Below are positions 1 to 10,362 of a stretch of DNA of 64,000 nt, in pieces. The stretch's first letter is position 1. Each line of letters opens with the position of its first letter. A program made the position numbers and the translations under genes. The notes under the pieces are model-generated. The model saw only the letters and a list, made by a program, of their open reading frames with translations. It was not told where the DNA came from and did no database searches. This stretch comes from Sycon ciliatum (lineage: Eukaryota; Porifera; Calcarea; Leucosolenida; Sycettidae): positions 36,449,303 to 36,513,302 of the forward strand of contig NC_088645.1 of NCBI RefSeq assembly GCF_964019385.1, read 5' to 3'.

Positions 1-811
1 GGCCTCATGCAAAGGGAACACGCGCAGCGGAGCTCATACGTTTGCAGCAAGTTCACGAGGAAAATGGCTTGAAGCGCAGTGTGAAAACGGTTTTGAATTG
101 AAGTCCTTGGCGATGAAGTGCTACTGAATGCCAGGCGAATGAGCGAGCAGATCGAAAGGCCCCCATTCGAGACTTTCCTCGCTGGACAGCTAGCTGCAAG
201 GGATTGTACGGCGTGCTGATATTTCACTTGCTGGTCAGCGCCAAGCAGATACTGCAGCACGCCAGCACACTATGCGCTTACTATGAACAGTGGAACAGTT
301 TGAAAGGCTGTGTTCTTGCTTGTTTGTGAACAGTTGTACTAGATTCACCCTTCAAAAGGTGCCATCTCAACTGGAGTCAGGTTTCCTTGTGGTGTGTAGC
401 GCCAGAGCATGCCAGTACATGTATGCAGCCCCAGAATGTGTTGAGTGAGGAGCAAACAAAACTCATGCAGAACTGTGCATGGCCACTACAGCCTGAAGCA
501 CCAACGGGCCACAACAAGCCTGCCCACTCATGCCTACCTTGTCATGTCACCTAAACAAAAATCATCCATGTCTCTTCCTTCCGTCTGGTGGATCTCTCTT
601 CATTTCTTTCCTGTGATAACAATTTTGTGTTTTTTTTTGGATTTTTTAACACAATACCCTGGTGTGTTTGAGATGCTTTTAATACCACTATGAGTCGACC
701 CACACCTGTAATATTTTGTTTCCTGACCCCCATGCCCAGTAGAAGCTGAAAATGGGAAAAGTCATTTTATGAAATTTCACCCTAAGCCTGGTTTTCGCAG
801 ATTCTGGGCCA
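1..811. mobile_element. Right part of a non-autonomous TIR DNA element (copy 1)
   Basis: This stretch matches 59339-60154 in the same orientation along almost its whole length. The second copy is complete and has inverted ends, so this is the right-hand part of the same element, cut by the window edge. Its terminal repeat (about 775-811) carries the same block, CCTAAGCCTGGTTTTCGCAG. No transposase is visible. The right end touches the splice donor of the EGF exon at 817-939. Superfamily not determined. Confidence 0.7.
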
Positions 812-816
812 TTTAC

Positions 817-939
817 CTCGACAGCCAGTGCCAACGCTCCTAAATCCCGCCGGGCATTGGCATAGGAAAGAACCAAGTGTGTTTACACATGTCGCGATAC
901 CAGTGCAAATAGCAGGCTTCAAGCTACATTCATTAACAT
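817..939 (-). CDS. Calcium-binding EGF-like exon
   Basis: A 123-bp exon (41 codons) in a phase 1/1 frame. The acceptor AACAG lies at 940 upward and the donor GTAAAT at 816-811. The product starts DVNEC, has six cysteines in EGF spacing, and contains CVNTLGSFLC, where the N and aromatic residue are the usual calcium-binding EGF positions. EGF modules of this kind occur in secreted and cell-surface proteins and mediate protein contacts. It is the lowest-coordinate, so most 3', of the minus-strand exons seen here. Linking it to the other exons as one gene is inference from strand, phase and sequence likeness. Confidence 0.85.
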
Positions 940-994
940 CTGTTCAAATACAAATACAAAAAATGGATGCAACCTTGGATTTGTTACATTGACA

Positions 995-1158
995 ACATTT
1001 CTTACATTGCTCAGCATATCTATAGTCCATTGTGCCCAGCCTATGTGATAAACTCCCTATTACCATCGCTTTGATTTCTCTTTATCCGATCCCCGTGCCT
1101 GTAATTCTTTTTCTCTTATTGGCCACAGGCCATCGTGGGAATAAAAGATTTCAAACCC
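995..1158 (+). mobile_element. LINE 3' end fragment
   Basis: The text near 1105-1150 (TCTTATTGGCCACAGGCCAT, then an AATAAAA tail) resembles the 3' end of the LINE at 56955-58118 (CTCTTATTGGCGATGGTGCC, AATAAAG). The surrounding intron exists without it near 54660-54710, and the flanks here (TTGGATTTGTTACATT and CTGGATTTTTAACATT) look like an eroded target-site duplication. A strongly 5'-truncated copy. Confidence 0.55.
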
Positions 1159-1215
1159 TGGATTTTTAACATTAACCACATGCTTGAGGGTTACATGAAA
1201 CTTGGCGTTGAAATA

Positions 1216-1375
1216 CAGTCAACTTCGCGTATAACGACACTCGGCGAAGTGTCGTTATACCCGAAGTCCCATTATATGTAGTACAGTTGGATGGGACTTC
1301 GCTCTGGGCATGGAAATTCTGTCGTTATTCGCGAATTGTCGTTATATCCGCAGTCGTTATTAGCGAAGTTGACTG
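1216..1375. mobile_element. pogo/Tigger-like MITE, 160 bp
   Basis: Begins CAGTCAACTTCGC and ends with its inverse GCGAAGTTGACTG, flanked on both sides by TA (1214-1215 and 1376-1377). The matching intron positions near 54728 and 43757 lack the insert, giving empty sites within this window. No coding potential. TIRs starting CAG and a TA duplication fit the Tc1/mariner/pogo superfamily. Confidence 0.85.
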
Positions 1376-1859
1376 TAAGCCTACCTTGCTCCACAGTTCT
1401 GCAGTCTACCATCGGAGGAATCCTGATATTCGTAACGCCGAAGAAGCGACAGGAGGAACGCCAAAGAAGCCGCTGACAAATTGTGCGCTAGAGAACAAGT
1501 CACTTTACAAATCGACAACTTGCCCGTGTTGTAGCTTCTTCGCTCCGTTGTGTTCTTTTGGCGTGCTTGCATTCCATGGGACAAAATACCCAGAGTGGAA
1601 TATTATGCTGGCTACTTGACTAGGCAAAGCGAAATGGTGCCAAGCGTTGCACGATCTCAGCTTGAATAGACTCGAGAAGAGGTGCTGTCATGAGCAGTAA
1701 AGTGCTGTAGGAGCGCCATTCCTGCCCCGGCAGCACACGAAAACGATTGAGTGATAATGAGATAATACGACAATGTCTACAACCTTGATGACCTAGGCAA
1801 AAAATGCATATCGATGTTATAATTTTTTCTCATTAGAATTTCTCATGTCAAAAAAAGCT

Positions 1860-2013
1860 CTGAGCGATCTGGCATGATTTTTGAAGTAGCAGATAATTTG
1901 AGTTAGACGCTCATAACGGCGGGTTTGGAGCGCCAAATTGCGCTGTGGCGCTAGTCATCTGGATCCACTGATGAGTTGCTGGCTATTGCTGTGTTCCTCT
2001 GGCCAGAAGCTTT
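1860..2013. repeat. Interspersed repeat shared with 47.4-47.9 kb
   Basis: The segment from AGCGATCTGGCATGATTTTT through CTGTGTTCCTCTGGCCAGAA recurs at 47425-47553 plus 47865-47898, where a 310-bp element interrupts it. Here it is uninterrupted, so it serves as the empty site for that insertion. No coding signal; family unknown. Confidence 0.7.
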
Positions 2014-2239
2014 TTGAGACCGCCACATTCAATATAGCATGTAGTTGGGAATCGAAGAGGAGCGGGTGAAAGCCAACCACGGCTGACGAACGTAAAGAAA
2101 TACACAAGAGAGATTGGAGGCGGTGTCGTTTCACGCATTCCTACTATCATCAGGCAAACGTAAAGAAATATGAATCTCAGATGGAGAGTCAAGGTTTAAT
2201 TTATACAAAAGAGAAAGACCGAGGAACTACAAGTTACGC

Positions 2240-2241
<2 letters not shown>

Positions 2242-2276
<35 letters not shown>
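2242..2276. repeat. (CA)n microsatellite
   Basis: About 17 uninterrupted CA units. Confidence 0.95.
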
Positions 2277-2278
<2 letters not shown>

Positions 2279-2284
2279 ACAGTG

Positions 2285-2660
2285 CTGTTTTACTGAGGCG
2301 TTCGGTTTTTCATGATTCTTGTTCGCATAGCTTCCCCTTTTACTGATCTTCGCATCTCTTGAGCCACACAAGTTGTGTGGAATGTTGCTTTGCGTTCTGG
2401 AATCGTGGTCTGACCGTCTGTCCAATAGTCTTGCCAGTATCGTCATTGACATTCATGAACATCCGCCAACGTCCTTCACAGCTGAGACTTTCAGCTCGTG
2501 CTTATCTTGGTTGCGCTCACCTTCCCCTCCTGATGTTATTTTCTATAACTTAGAACCTCCCAAGTTGGAAGGCTGTTGGAGTGCACATCCAAGATGTGCT
2601 AGAGCTGTTAGCCAGTTAGTTGTTGAACGTCAGTACCGTCGGTCAGTGTCGTGCAATGTT
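2285..2660 (+). repeat. Copy of the palindrome-bearing repeat family
   Basis: Aligns with 61960-62420 and, over the CCAAGTTGGAAGG part, with 44140-44290 and the reverse complement of 16440-16690. It contains short palindromes (CACAAGTTGTG here, ACCCAAGTTGGGT in the 62-kb copy). Copies at 16.4 and 62.4 kb end in (AAT)n. Nothing coding is recognised. Confidence 0.6.
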
Positions 2661-2768
2661 ATCGCATGAACTGATTGTTTAGTAACTGGTGGTGTTGGTG
2701 GACAGTATAGCGTATCTTGTAGTTCCTCGGTTTTTCTCTTTGTATAAATATGAATCGATAATATTTAC

Positions 2769-2891
2769 CTTCACAGTCAATTCCATTACTGCGAAACCCT
2801 GATGGACATGTACACTGGTAAGACCGGATTGTGTTTACACACATTGCCATGCCAGTGCATTTATGAATGTTCAAGCTACATTCATCAATAT
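2769..2891 (-). CDS. Calcium-binding EGF-like exon
   Basis: A 123-bp phase 1/1 exon with acceptor TTGAACAG above 2891 and donor GTAAAT at 2768-2763. The product starts DIDEC and runs through CVNTIRSYQC to SNGIDCEG. It has six cysteines and the calcium-binding Asp/Asn and aromatic positions. It is closely similar to the exon at 817-939, and the upstream intron (ACAAATACAAATAC on the plus strand) is also shared, so the two are recent block duplicates. Confidence 0.87.
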
Positions 2892-2954
2892 CTGTTCAAA
2901 TACAAATACAAAAATACAAGTTCAATCCTTGAATGTTCAACAGTTGAGGGTGTT

Positions 2955-3108
2955 GAAAAGGTTGGAAAGTCTGAAGAAGAACAGAACAATTGACGGTCAC
3001 TAACATGAGTCGAACCGGAGACCTTCCAGCAATAGTGTACCCGTCATCCCAGTAGAGACCTTCCAGCAATAGTGTACCTGTCATCCCAGTAGAGACCTTT
3101 TCAACCTT
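2955..3108 (-). mobile_element. Decayed tRNA-derived SINE copy
   Basis: On the minus strand, CCGGTTCGACTCATGTTAGT matches the B-box part of the SINE at 41936-42135. CTGGGATGAC followed by CACTATTGCTGG replaces the A-box part, so the copy is internally shortened. A 46-bp piece containing GAGACCTTCCAGCAATAGTG is present twice in tandem (about 3014-3100). Confidence 0.5.
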
Positions 3109-3112
3109 ACTA

Positions 3113-3301
3113 CAGTCGGACCTCGCTTATCCGGTCCTCTTTTATCCAGATCCATCGGCATCCAGAAGAAAATCGCTTGGTTACTGATTTACAGTATATG
3201 CCATGCATGCATACAGTAAGTGTGTTCGATTATCCGGTTCCCTCGCCTATCCGGATATTTTTACGGACAACGGATGTGTGCGGTTATGCGAGGTCTGACT
3301 G
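3113..3301. mobile_element. Tigger-like MITE, 189 bp
   Basis: TIRs CAGTCGGACCTCGCTTAT and the near-inverse ATGCGAGGTCTGACTG, flanked by TA at 3111-3112 and 3302-3303. Subterminal TATCCGG repeats are typical of pogo/Tigger elements. Too short to code. Confidence 0.88.
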
Positions 3302-3303
3302 TA

Positions 3304-3750
3304 CTACCGTCAGACGTTGAGTAACACAATTCACAGATTTGGTATAGGAAACCGCGGCACAGCACTACTTCACAGTCACTGCACTTTCATTCTTACATCA
3401 AGAAAAACAAAACAAAAAAACAATGGATGCGTGCCGTTATCAAGAGTGTACTTATAAGCTCCCAAGAGTGTGCAATTCCTTATACAACGTGCCATGCACA
3501 ATATGCATGTATGTTGTCTCACAACTGTTTTAATTATGTGTACAGAAATCCATCATTGCAGTTGCATGATCCTTCTATGATGTCAGTTTAACGAGAGGGA
3601 CAAACAAACCAACTGTTCGAACTTCAGCCATGCTTCTCAACTTTTTAACCATTGCTTAACGTCTTGTGATTACTAGTACCCATCAAGTTTGAACGGCCAA
3701 TTTGTCAAAATCTGACGTACGGTTTATACTTCTAAGGCCTAAACAAAAAA
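3304..3750. other. Intron sequence without recognised content
   Basis: AT-rich sequence between two small DNA elements. I see no exon, repeat or conserved motif. Confidence 0.5.
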
Positions 3751-3753
3751 TAG

Positions 3754-4236
3754 GCTTGTTTCCGGTCGGCAACCCCTCAAAAAGGAGACTCGGTCGGCCG
3801 GAATGAAACTTTTTTTGGATACTTTTTTTTTGGTTCCTCAATCATTGTGGTATTGATGGACAAGAGCACCTACACATGTACATTGTATATATATCATGGC
3901 AAGGATCAATGTCAAAGTTGACTGACTCACTGTTCTTGTACAGCATGGGGTGTATTCCTGTTTTCGTACATTCTGAGAAATCAAGCAAACAGTTCGAGTC
4001 CTTCCAGCTCTGTTATTCTAGCTCGTATCGACCCCGGAGGTTTTCGAGCCGACAGCTGAGAATTTCTGCTACCTTGTAGGTGTTTCGATTGTGGCATTCG
4101 GTTGAGATTTGACTGAGTTATGACTCGTTGAGTGCACTTGCACACATGGCATTGCCACCGTTTGTATACATTTGGGACCAAAAAAAAGTTTCAGAATTTG
4201 GGAAAAAGTGGCCCGGTCGGGCGACCGGAAACAAGG
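3754..4236. mobile_element. Short TIR element, unclassified
   Basis: The ends carry CTTGTTTCCGGTCGGC (3754 on) and its near-inverse CGACCGGAAACAAG (to about 4236). A second inverted match is GAAACTTTTTTTGG against CCAAAAAAAAGTTTC. No transposase was found. Exact ends and target-site duplication are uncertain. Confidence 0.55.
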
Positions 4237-4583
4237 TCATTATTTGTTTATATCTAAATGTAAAAAAATACGACCTTTGAGCGCAAAAAGCGAGGTGCGG
4301 CTGTCACCCCGGAAAATATCTCTGAAAACTATGTTAATGGCGGGTTGCAGTGGCTGGTGAGTTAATACATGGAATGGAAGTACCCCTCGGCAATGCTGTA
4401 TGGAAGTGCATAAAAGTTAGTTGCTTGCTAGTGTCGGTGAAAGTAACTGCCAAAATGGTGGTCCAGTGATCCCCGTACCTCCACCCTTTCACTTTTGTTT
4501 TTACAGAATGCACAACAAGCTGGGCTGAACTACACATGATCAAAGTACGACATTATTGATCGATACATGTATCAAACACTTAC

Positions 4584-4739
4584 CAGAGCAAGTAGGCCAG
4601 TGGCCTTGAGCGTCGCAGTACTGGATTGTAGGTACACCCGGCTTCAAGGCCAATCCTGGAAGGCAGGTCAAATTCTTCAAAACATTGGTTATGTCAGTGA
4701 CGGTGCCCAAAAACTGATTGCTATTCGGGCATGCTTGTA
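4584..4739 (-). CDS. Sushi-like (CCP) exon
   Basis: A 156-bp phase 1/1 exon. The acceptor has a long pyrimidine tract ending CTTCAG and the donor is GTAAGTG (4583-4577). The 52-residue product has four cysteines (ACPNS, LTCLPG, QYCDAQG, PTCSG) and a tryptophan two residues before the last cysteine, the classic end of a CCP domain. Such modules occur in complement-like and adhesion proteins. The exon at 58305-58460 has the same length and about 60% identical residues, and its upstream intron also matches, which indicates block duplication. Confidence 0.8.
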
Positions 4740-4923
4740 CTGAAGGAGAAGAAACAAAGAGAGCATTCAACGATGTATGAAGGCAGCAAAGGGAGCCAAT
4801 GAGCGACCTGTGACTCTGGACTGTTTGCGGCACCGGCTTGTTGCCTAGATCACACAGCGGATTACTAGTGCACCAAAAGTAATTGAAAAACAATTGTGAC
4901 GATGAACTGGGGATAGAATAGTA

Positions 4924-5500
4924 GTACTTGGTCCGCCCAGTTACAATTCGCGCTTATCTTCACACTTGTCCCAGGAAGGAAATACGAATAAGCCATGACC
5001 ACAAAGCACTATATACATGATTATTTACATGTCAGAAAGCACCCCAGTCGAAAATTCAAGCAAGTTACACATCCTCCTCGCCATTATCGTCGCTGGTGGA
5101 AGAGCTCAAAACGTTCGATCCGGACAGCTGCTGCATGTTTCACAGCTTGTTCCACTTCTCCTCGTCTTGAATCACGTTCAAAGGCGGTGCGTGCCTGTCA
5201 CCTTGTCGATCAGAAGCTGAGTGAGACTGCTCGCATGTTGGCTGTAAGTGTTATCCCCGTTCGTCGCAATAATGCGACTTTGTTTGAGACAAAAAGGCAA
5301 CGCCATAGTCAGTGTTCTTTTTTCAAATCGCCTCTTGCGCTTGTCGTACTTGCTGATCAGCATCCACGCGAGCCGCTGGTGCTTGTGCATGCAGCGCAGT
5401 GATAGCTTCCGCTTGATGTAGCACCTCAGGTCCTGTGCGTACTGAACCTACGTGACTAAGTCTTAACGTCGTGCACCAGGCTTTTCGGCTAGTTTCCTGA
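4924..5500 (-). mobile_element. Possible decayed DNA element with transposase-like remnant
   Basis: Starts TACTTGGTCCGCCCAG, close to the TIR of the elements at 31158 and 33298 (CTTGGTCCGCGTCAGC). The minus strand holds two short open stretches with RCMHKHQRLAWMLISKYDK and, further on, SSSTSDDNGEEDV before a stop, which read like the end of a real protein. No right-hand TIR was found. I do not recognise the protein. Confidence 0.3.
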
Positions 5501-5739
5501 AAGTCCTTTGCACTAGTGTTCCCTCAGGACTTGCTGTTTTCTTTGATTAGCTCCTTTGCTCTGTCCTCTGTGAGCTTCCGGTTTGGAGGTTATCTTTTCC
5601 TTCCTTTCCCTTTATCATGTATAAAAATTGCTGTTGCCATTCATATTTTTTACCTGCAAAATTTGAGCGAAATCTGAAAGATCGACTGGCACAAATGTTT
5701 TCACTTTTCACTGTCTTCAAGTCCAAGAAGACCAAACAA

Positions 5740-6080
5740 ACTTAACATCAATTATCATGGTGTGCGTTTTTCTTCTCTCTTTTCCAACAAAGCTGCGATG
5801 CTATGGAATTGCCTACCGCCTTCTCTTACCTCTATAACCAGCCTCCTCGAATTCAAGCATTGTCTCTATCAGCATTTTCGCCGATATATTCAATACACTG
5901 ACGGTATCCCAACTCCTTAATAACCAGATTTTGTATGCCTCGATCTATTTCCTTAGCCTATCCTCGATTAACTGCTCCCTCTACATAAAGGTGTCATTTC
6001 ATTCTTCTTGCTGGAGATCCCCTCGACAGGCCCAAAGCCTTTGGAAAATCCTTAAATATTATGAAATACAAAAGACACAA
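5740..6080 (+). mobile_element. LINE C-terminal fragment and 3' UTR
   Basis: Forward translation gives NYHGVRFSSLFSNKAAMLWN followed by CLPPSLTSITSLLEFK and a stop near 5920. This is the usual end of CR1/L2-type LINE ORF2 (WN-LP, then F-K). An A-rich tail follows by about 6080. It is truncated at the 5' side. Confidence 0.55.
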
Positions 6081-6125
6081 AAATACAAATGTTCTGGTTT
6101 TCTCAGACGTACTCTCTTAATTGTA

Positions 6126-6999
6126 TAGGTAGACTCCCTCTAATTCGAACCTCAAATTGCCAGGCCCTGAATTCGAATTATCCGGAACTTCTAATTATCC
6201 AAATGCAGTCCCATGTACTGATATGTATGTCAAAATGCTCGAAATTGCGTGCTGATTATTTTGCAAATTTTATTTGCATCAACGAAACATAGGTGGTCAT
6301 GAACAACGAGGTCAGTTCATTTCACCAAAACACTGGATCAACACGAAGTCATTGGATATTATTTTCATCTTCTACGAAGTTATGTGGAGCAGTTTTCAAT
6401 CACTGCAGTTGTCCTGAAATTATTTCAACGCAAAAGAACAGCGCTGCCTTCTCTGCGTCATGAAAGCCCGTCGGAGAGCAGCACGTCGATCTGAAGAATG
6501 GAAGTAGAGCGTAGGCATAGGTAATTTTTACGACTTCCAGTTGTTGTTCAGTCCCAAACTTCTTTGCGCATGAGCTGGCGCGGCATGATAAGCCATTTAG
6601 ATCCGCGAAGGGAGCCAACCAGCTCGAAGAAGTCGTCTTCAATCAAATCTTTGCACTTTGCCTTGCACAGGCTTGGATCAATTTTCGAGAGAAGGTGGGT
6701 TTCTTCAACACTATTGTTGATCCTGGAGTGGACCAGGGATCAATTTTTTAGTTACTCTTGGCTAGAGAAGGAGAAAAATGAAATTCGAATTACGCTCGAA
6801 GGACATAGTCACTGTACTGTAAACTGCTCTTCTGTATGAAGGCAGAGTTCGAATTATCCAGCGGGCGCACTTTTCGGACTTCGAATTATACATTCGAATT
6901 TGACTTGAAGTGACTTGCAGAAGATCGGTACGACGAAAATGTTCGAATTACAAGGAATGTTTGAATTATACCGTATTCGAATTAGAGGGAGTCTACCTG
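6126..6999. mobile_element. pogo-like non-autonomous DNA element, 874 bp
   Basis: Left end TAGGTAGACTCCCTCTAATT and right end AATTAGAGGGAGTCTACCTG are inverted copies of about 24 bp, with TA on both sides. TTCGAATT motifs recur near both ends. Short open frames inside show no transposase motif. Same style as the MITEs at 1216 and 3113. Confidence 0.8.
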
Positions 7000-7429
7000 T
7001 ATTGTTTCCATTCTGGCAGTGCTGAAGGAGTTTGGGTTTGGAGTTCTTTTCTCTTCCTTTCTTTCCACTTTTACATAAACATAGCTGTTACTATTCACAT
7101 TTTTATCCTTCCGTGTTGCTGTTCAACTTTTGTTCAAATTTTGATTTGTTTGCTCTCCTTGCTTTCCTTGCATTCAGATCAGAGCTTTGTGTGTCCAATC
7201 AAACATCTTTTATTAAGTAGTAGTTGTAGAAATAGTAGTTTTTGTTGACTTTTCGCTGTGGCTTTGTAATATTTGAATTTGTTTCTCTCGTTATGGTTTC
7301 TGGCTGCCATTGTGTCGGTGGGAGGTTTGTTGGAGTTTTACTTGGATCCTTTTAAAATTTTGTACAATTGCACGACCTTATTGAGCCTATGCTAGGGATT
7401 GAGTTCATTTTTGCCTCCTGGGACCTGGG

Positions 7430-7561
7430 TGCAATGCTTGAGTTCTCTTGGTCAGGTTTCCTTTCTTCTTGGGTGCAATGCTTGAGTTCTCTTGGTCAGG
7501 TTTCCTTTCTTCTTGGGTGCAATGCTTGAGTTCTCTTGGTCAGGTTTCCTTTCTTCTTCCT
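7430..7561. repeat. 44-bp tandem repeat, three copies
   Basis: The unit includes GTGCAATGCTTGAGTTCTCT and TGGTCAGGTTTCCTTTCTTC. Three near-identical copies lie at a 44-bp period. Confidence 0.9.
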
Positions 7562-7840
7562 TTCTCCAGCATCATGTTTTCGGCGTCCTTTTCTTTCTTT
7601 GCATCATCATTTTGTGTGCTCTGTCAGCGCTTACTGTCACCCAACGCTGGGGCAAGCACCCCTGGCAAATACATACTTTACTCTCTACTCGACACATTGA
7701 TTGTTCTCTCAAACTTAAAACTAGATGTAAACACAGGTGCCTTCGGTGTCAATTCAAATAATCCATCCGGAATAACTCGTCTGTCTGGAATTCCTGTTGC
7801 GGCCAATAACTAAAGCTGCATGAAGATCCACATTACTAAC

Positions 7841-7981
7841 CTATACATTCTTCAATCCCGGCACTGTTCAGCATTGTCCTATTGGCGATATACCCAAGTT
7901 GGCAGCATGTATAGTTTCCAATCTCATTAATGCACCTTTTAGGTTCACAGGGCGGTGAAGGCAGAAGACACTCGTTGATCT
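7841..7981 (-). CDS. EGF-like exon, variant spacing
   Basis: A 141-bp phase 1/1 exon with acceptor TTTTCGCAG above 7981 and donor GTTAGT (7840-7835). The product starts EINECLLPSPPCEPKRC, continues NEIGNYTCCQLGY and ends GIEECIG. Six cysteines are present, but the middle pair is CC rather than CxC and the last loop is long, so this is a diverged EGF-like module. A partial likeness (QIGSYTCCQSG) remains near 63240-63290 on the same strand. Confidence 0.7.
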
Positions 7982-8032
7982 CTGCGAAAATATGATATAC
8001 ATGCATACACGTGCCCACAGGGAGGTACACAC

Positions 8033-8033
8033 C

Positions 8034-8114
<81 letters not shown>

Positions 8115-8132
8115 ACACACACACACACACAT

Positions 8133-8194
<62 letters not shown>

Positions 8195-8275
8195 ACACAC
8201 ACACACACAAACACACAAAAACACACACATACACACATACACACACACACATACGCGCGCGCATGCAACCACACA
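8033..8275. repeat. Long interrupted (CA)n microsatellite
   Basis: About 240 bp of CA with scattered T, G and AA interruptions. Open frames here are purely repeat-encoded. Confidence 0.97.
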
Positions 8276-8385
8276 CACCATAATATCTTTTAAGTCCTTT
8301 CAAGAAACTCTTTTATCCGGCTCACCTTTTGGAGAAATGTCCCTGAATTTCCCCAATGAATACTCCTAGTGAAATAAGCACCAAC

Positions 8386-8708
8386 ACCCCACTACTCCCA
8401 GTCTCACTATTCCCCATTCTTCTACTCCACACCCCGCTACTTCCAACCCCACAACTTCCAACCCCACAACTCCCAACCCCACTACTCCCAACCCCACCAA
8501 TCCCCACTCCTCTATTCCCAACCCCAACCTCACCACACCAATCCCAACCCCACCAATCCCCACTCCTCTATTCCCAACCCCAACATCACCATTCCCAACC
8601 ACACCAATCCCAACCCCACCAATCCCCACTCCTCTATTCCCAACCCCAACCTCACCATTCCCAACCACACCAATCCCAACCCCACCAATCCCCACTCCTC
8701 TATTTTTC
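8386..8708. repeat. C-rich minisatellite
   Basis: Short CCCAACCCCAC-type units expand on the right into a 66-bp period (CCACTCCTCTATTCCCAACC and so on, three copies), which gives a 22-residue periodic open frame. No independent sign of coding. Confidence 0.9.
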
Positions 8709-8709
8709 A

Positions 8710-9059
8710 CAACTCTTAGCCCTGCCCCATGTTATAGTTAGACATTTCAATAATTCTTGAGCATGCTTCAAATATTTCTGATACTAGTAGTACTATTTTA
8801 CACAAACTCCTGACAACTCCGGGTCTAGGTCACTCCGAGACACCTTTCTTGCCAGGGCTGATAATACTTCATGTTTACTCACATTACTTATCTTCCTACT
8901 GCAAGCGAATGCTGTTGAAAGTCTTCGCTCGTACTTTATTTGCATGTTGCTCGCATGCACCCTTTCTCAAACTGAGTTCTGGTTACATCACTAGAATAAA
9001 TGCGTGCTCGCTGGTCTAAAACTGAACGCCACACTTTAGTGTACATCTAGCATGCGCTA
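8710..9059. other. Intron sequence without recognised content
   Basis: Ordinary mixed sequence; no exon, TIR or repeat seen. Confidence 0.5.
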
Positions 9060-10066
9060 TGTTGTTGTTGTTGTTGTTGACTTTTATTTTACTTCACCAA
9101 TTGCACAGGCATGATTGCCTTCTTACCGGCCTATAGGTCCGGTTCTCACAGAAAGATGAAGAAAATTATATGAGGAAATGTATAGAGATAAAGACATGCA
9201 AGCGGTATGATTATTATTATAGAAATGTTTGTTATGACATTGTGTGTATGCTGACACTCAATTTGTGTGAACTTTTTATAATGTGATAACAAATAAAATG
9301 TAGTGGAAGCATTTCATGAGAATATATGTGTGAACATTGGCAGACTTTGTTGGATGGGGACACTTTTTAGCAGTCCAGGGAACATGAAGTACGGCGAGGG
9401 GTGTTGGACTGTTGGCATAGAGTTTACAAGTTAAGTACGTCAATATCAGATAGGGCTCTCTTGAATTGATCGGCAGCAGTTATCGATCTTACATCAGCCG
9501 AGAGGGCGTTCCATGCAATACTGCCGTGAAACATCATACTCGAGCGACCAGCAGGCCCGCGAAGGAAAGGGACTTGGAGCAAGTTGGAAACTTGGCCCCT
9601 AGTGATGCGCTGATCGTTTAGGACGGTGTTTGGAGCAGTCGTTGTAAAGAGTTGCTGTAGGAGTGGGCTACAGTATCCATTGATACAGCGGTGTACAAAG
9701 ATTAGAACTTTCTGAGTGTATGTGTGTGCCAGGCTGACTATACTAAGAAGTGCCAGAAGCGGTGCGGTGGGGGTGAGAAAGCGCTGTTGCAAGGTTGCAC
9801 GAATGCCGGCTTTGAAACTCTTCTCCAGACGTCCAAGCAACTGGGCAGAAAGCCCAGGAACAAAGCTATTCGAACCATAGCATAGCTGAGAGAGGACCAT
9901 GCTGAGGAACCAAGTGCGTCTGGCGCGCAAACTGAGTCCTTGGCCATGCCTCCAGAGCTGGCCAATGGTCCTAGCAGTCTTGCGGCTCAGGTGTGCAATG
10001 TGGGGCTTCCAGGACAGCTCCTCATCGAGTATTACCCCGAGATACTTAGCCGAAGGTGTGATAGCT
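9060..10066 (-). mobile_element. 5'-truncated CR1/L2-like LINE, 3' third
   Basis: Reverse-complement copy of 51590-52590, including the last part of ORF2 (stop at 9424), the 3' UTR and a (CAA)n tail, seen here as GTTGTTGTTG at 9060. The ORF end differs from the 48-kb LINE at only a few residues (for example VPG versus VPW), so both copies are young. Truncation lies near 10066, inside the region after the RT catalytic motif. Confidence 0.93.
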
Positions 10067-10109
10067 ATGCGCTAACTCTGCATCCTGCTGCAGCTTGGAG
10101 CGCATATAA

Positions 10110-10345
10110 CCTCAGCTTGCTTTCATTGTAGGATTGCCTCAACACTGCACGGAACAAAAAGCTATGACTGGACTTCATTGACAAGTGTACATCGGTGTAA
10201 AAAATGGCATGTACTTGTCATGTGCTAGTACCTGTATAATTATGTTTTTTTTCGTATGCTATTCTTTCTGATGCAATCTATTTCATGGTGAAACAGTTGA
10301 CAGATGCGTGGAACCCATTATTCGGGAGACATGCGACCTGTATTA
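10110..10345 (+). mobile_element. LINE 3' end fragment with (ATT)n tail
   Basis: Matches the reverse complement of about 62447-62650. The start encodes DCLNTAR, then a short 3' UTR ends CGACCTGTATTATT. The 62-kb copy shows more of the C-terminus. Truncated at the 5' side next to the CR1-like fragment. Confidence 0.65.
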
Positions 10346-10362
10346 TTATTATTATTAAGCTT

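Larger units (their letters stand above)
2199..2750. mobile_element. Element flanked by about 45-bp inverted repeats
   Basis: The block at about 2199-2241 (GAGAAAGACCGAGGAACTAC and on to GCTATAC) returns inverted at about 2706-2750 (GTAGTTCCTCGGTTTTTCTC). The interior holds a CA microsatellite and a copy of the repeat with the palindrome CCAAGTTGGAAGG. This could be a foldback-type DNA element or an inverted duplication. No target-site duplication could be settled. Confidence 0.5.

Noticed and set aside
1287-1619. 110-codon plus-strand frame
   Set aside because: Runs through a MITE end into duplicated intron sequence; no homologous frame is kept in the paralogous introns.
8011-8283. Open frames on both strands of the CA tract
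   Set aside because: Pure His-Thr or Cys-Val dipeptide runs produced by the microsatellite.
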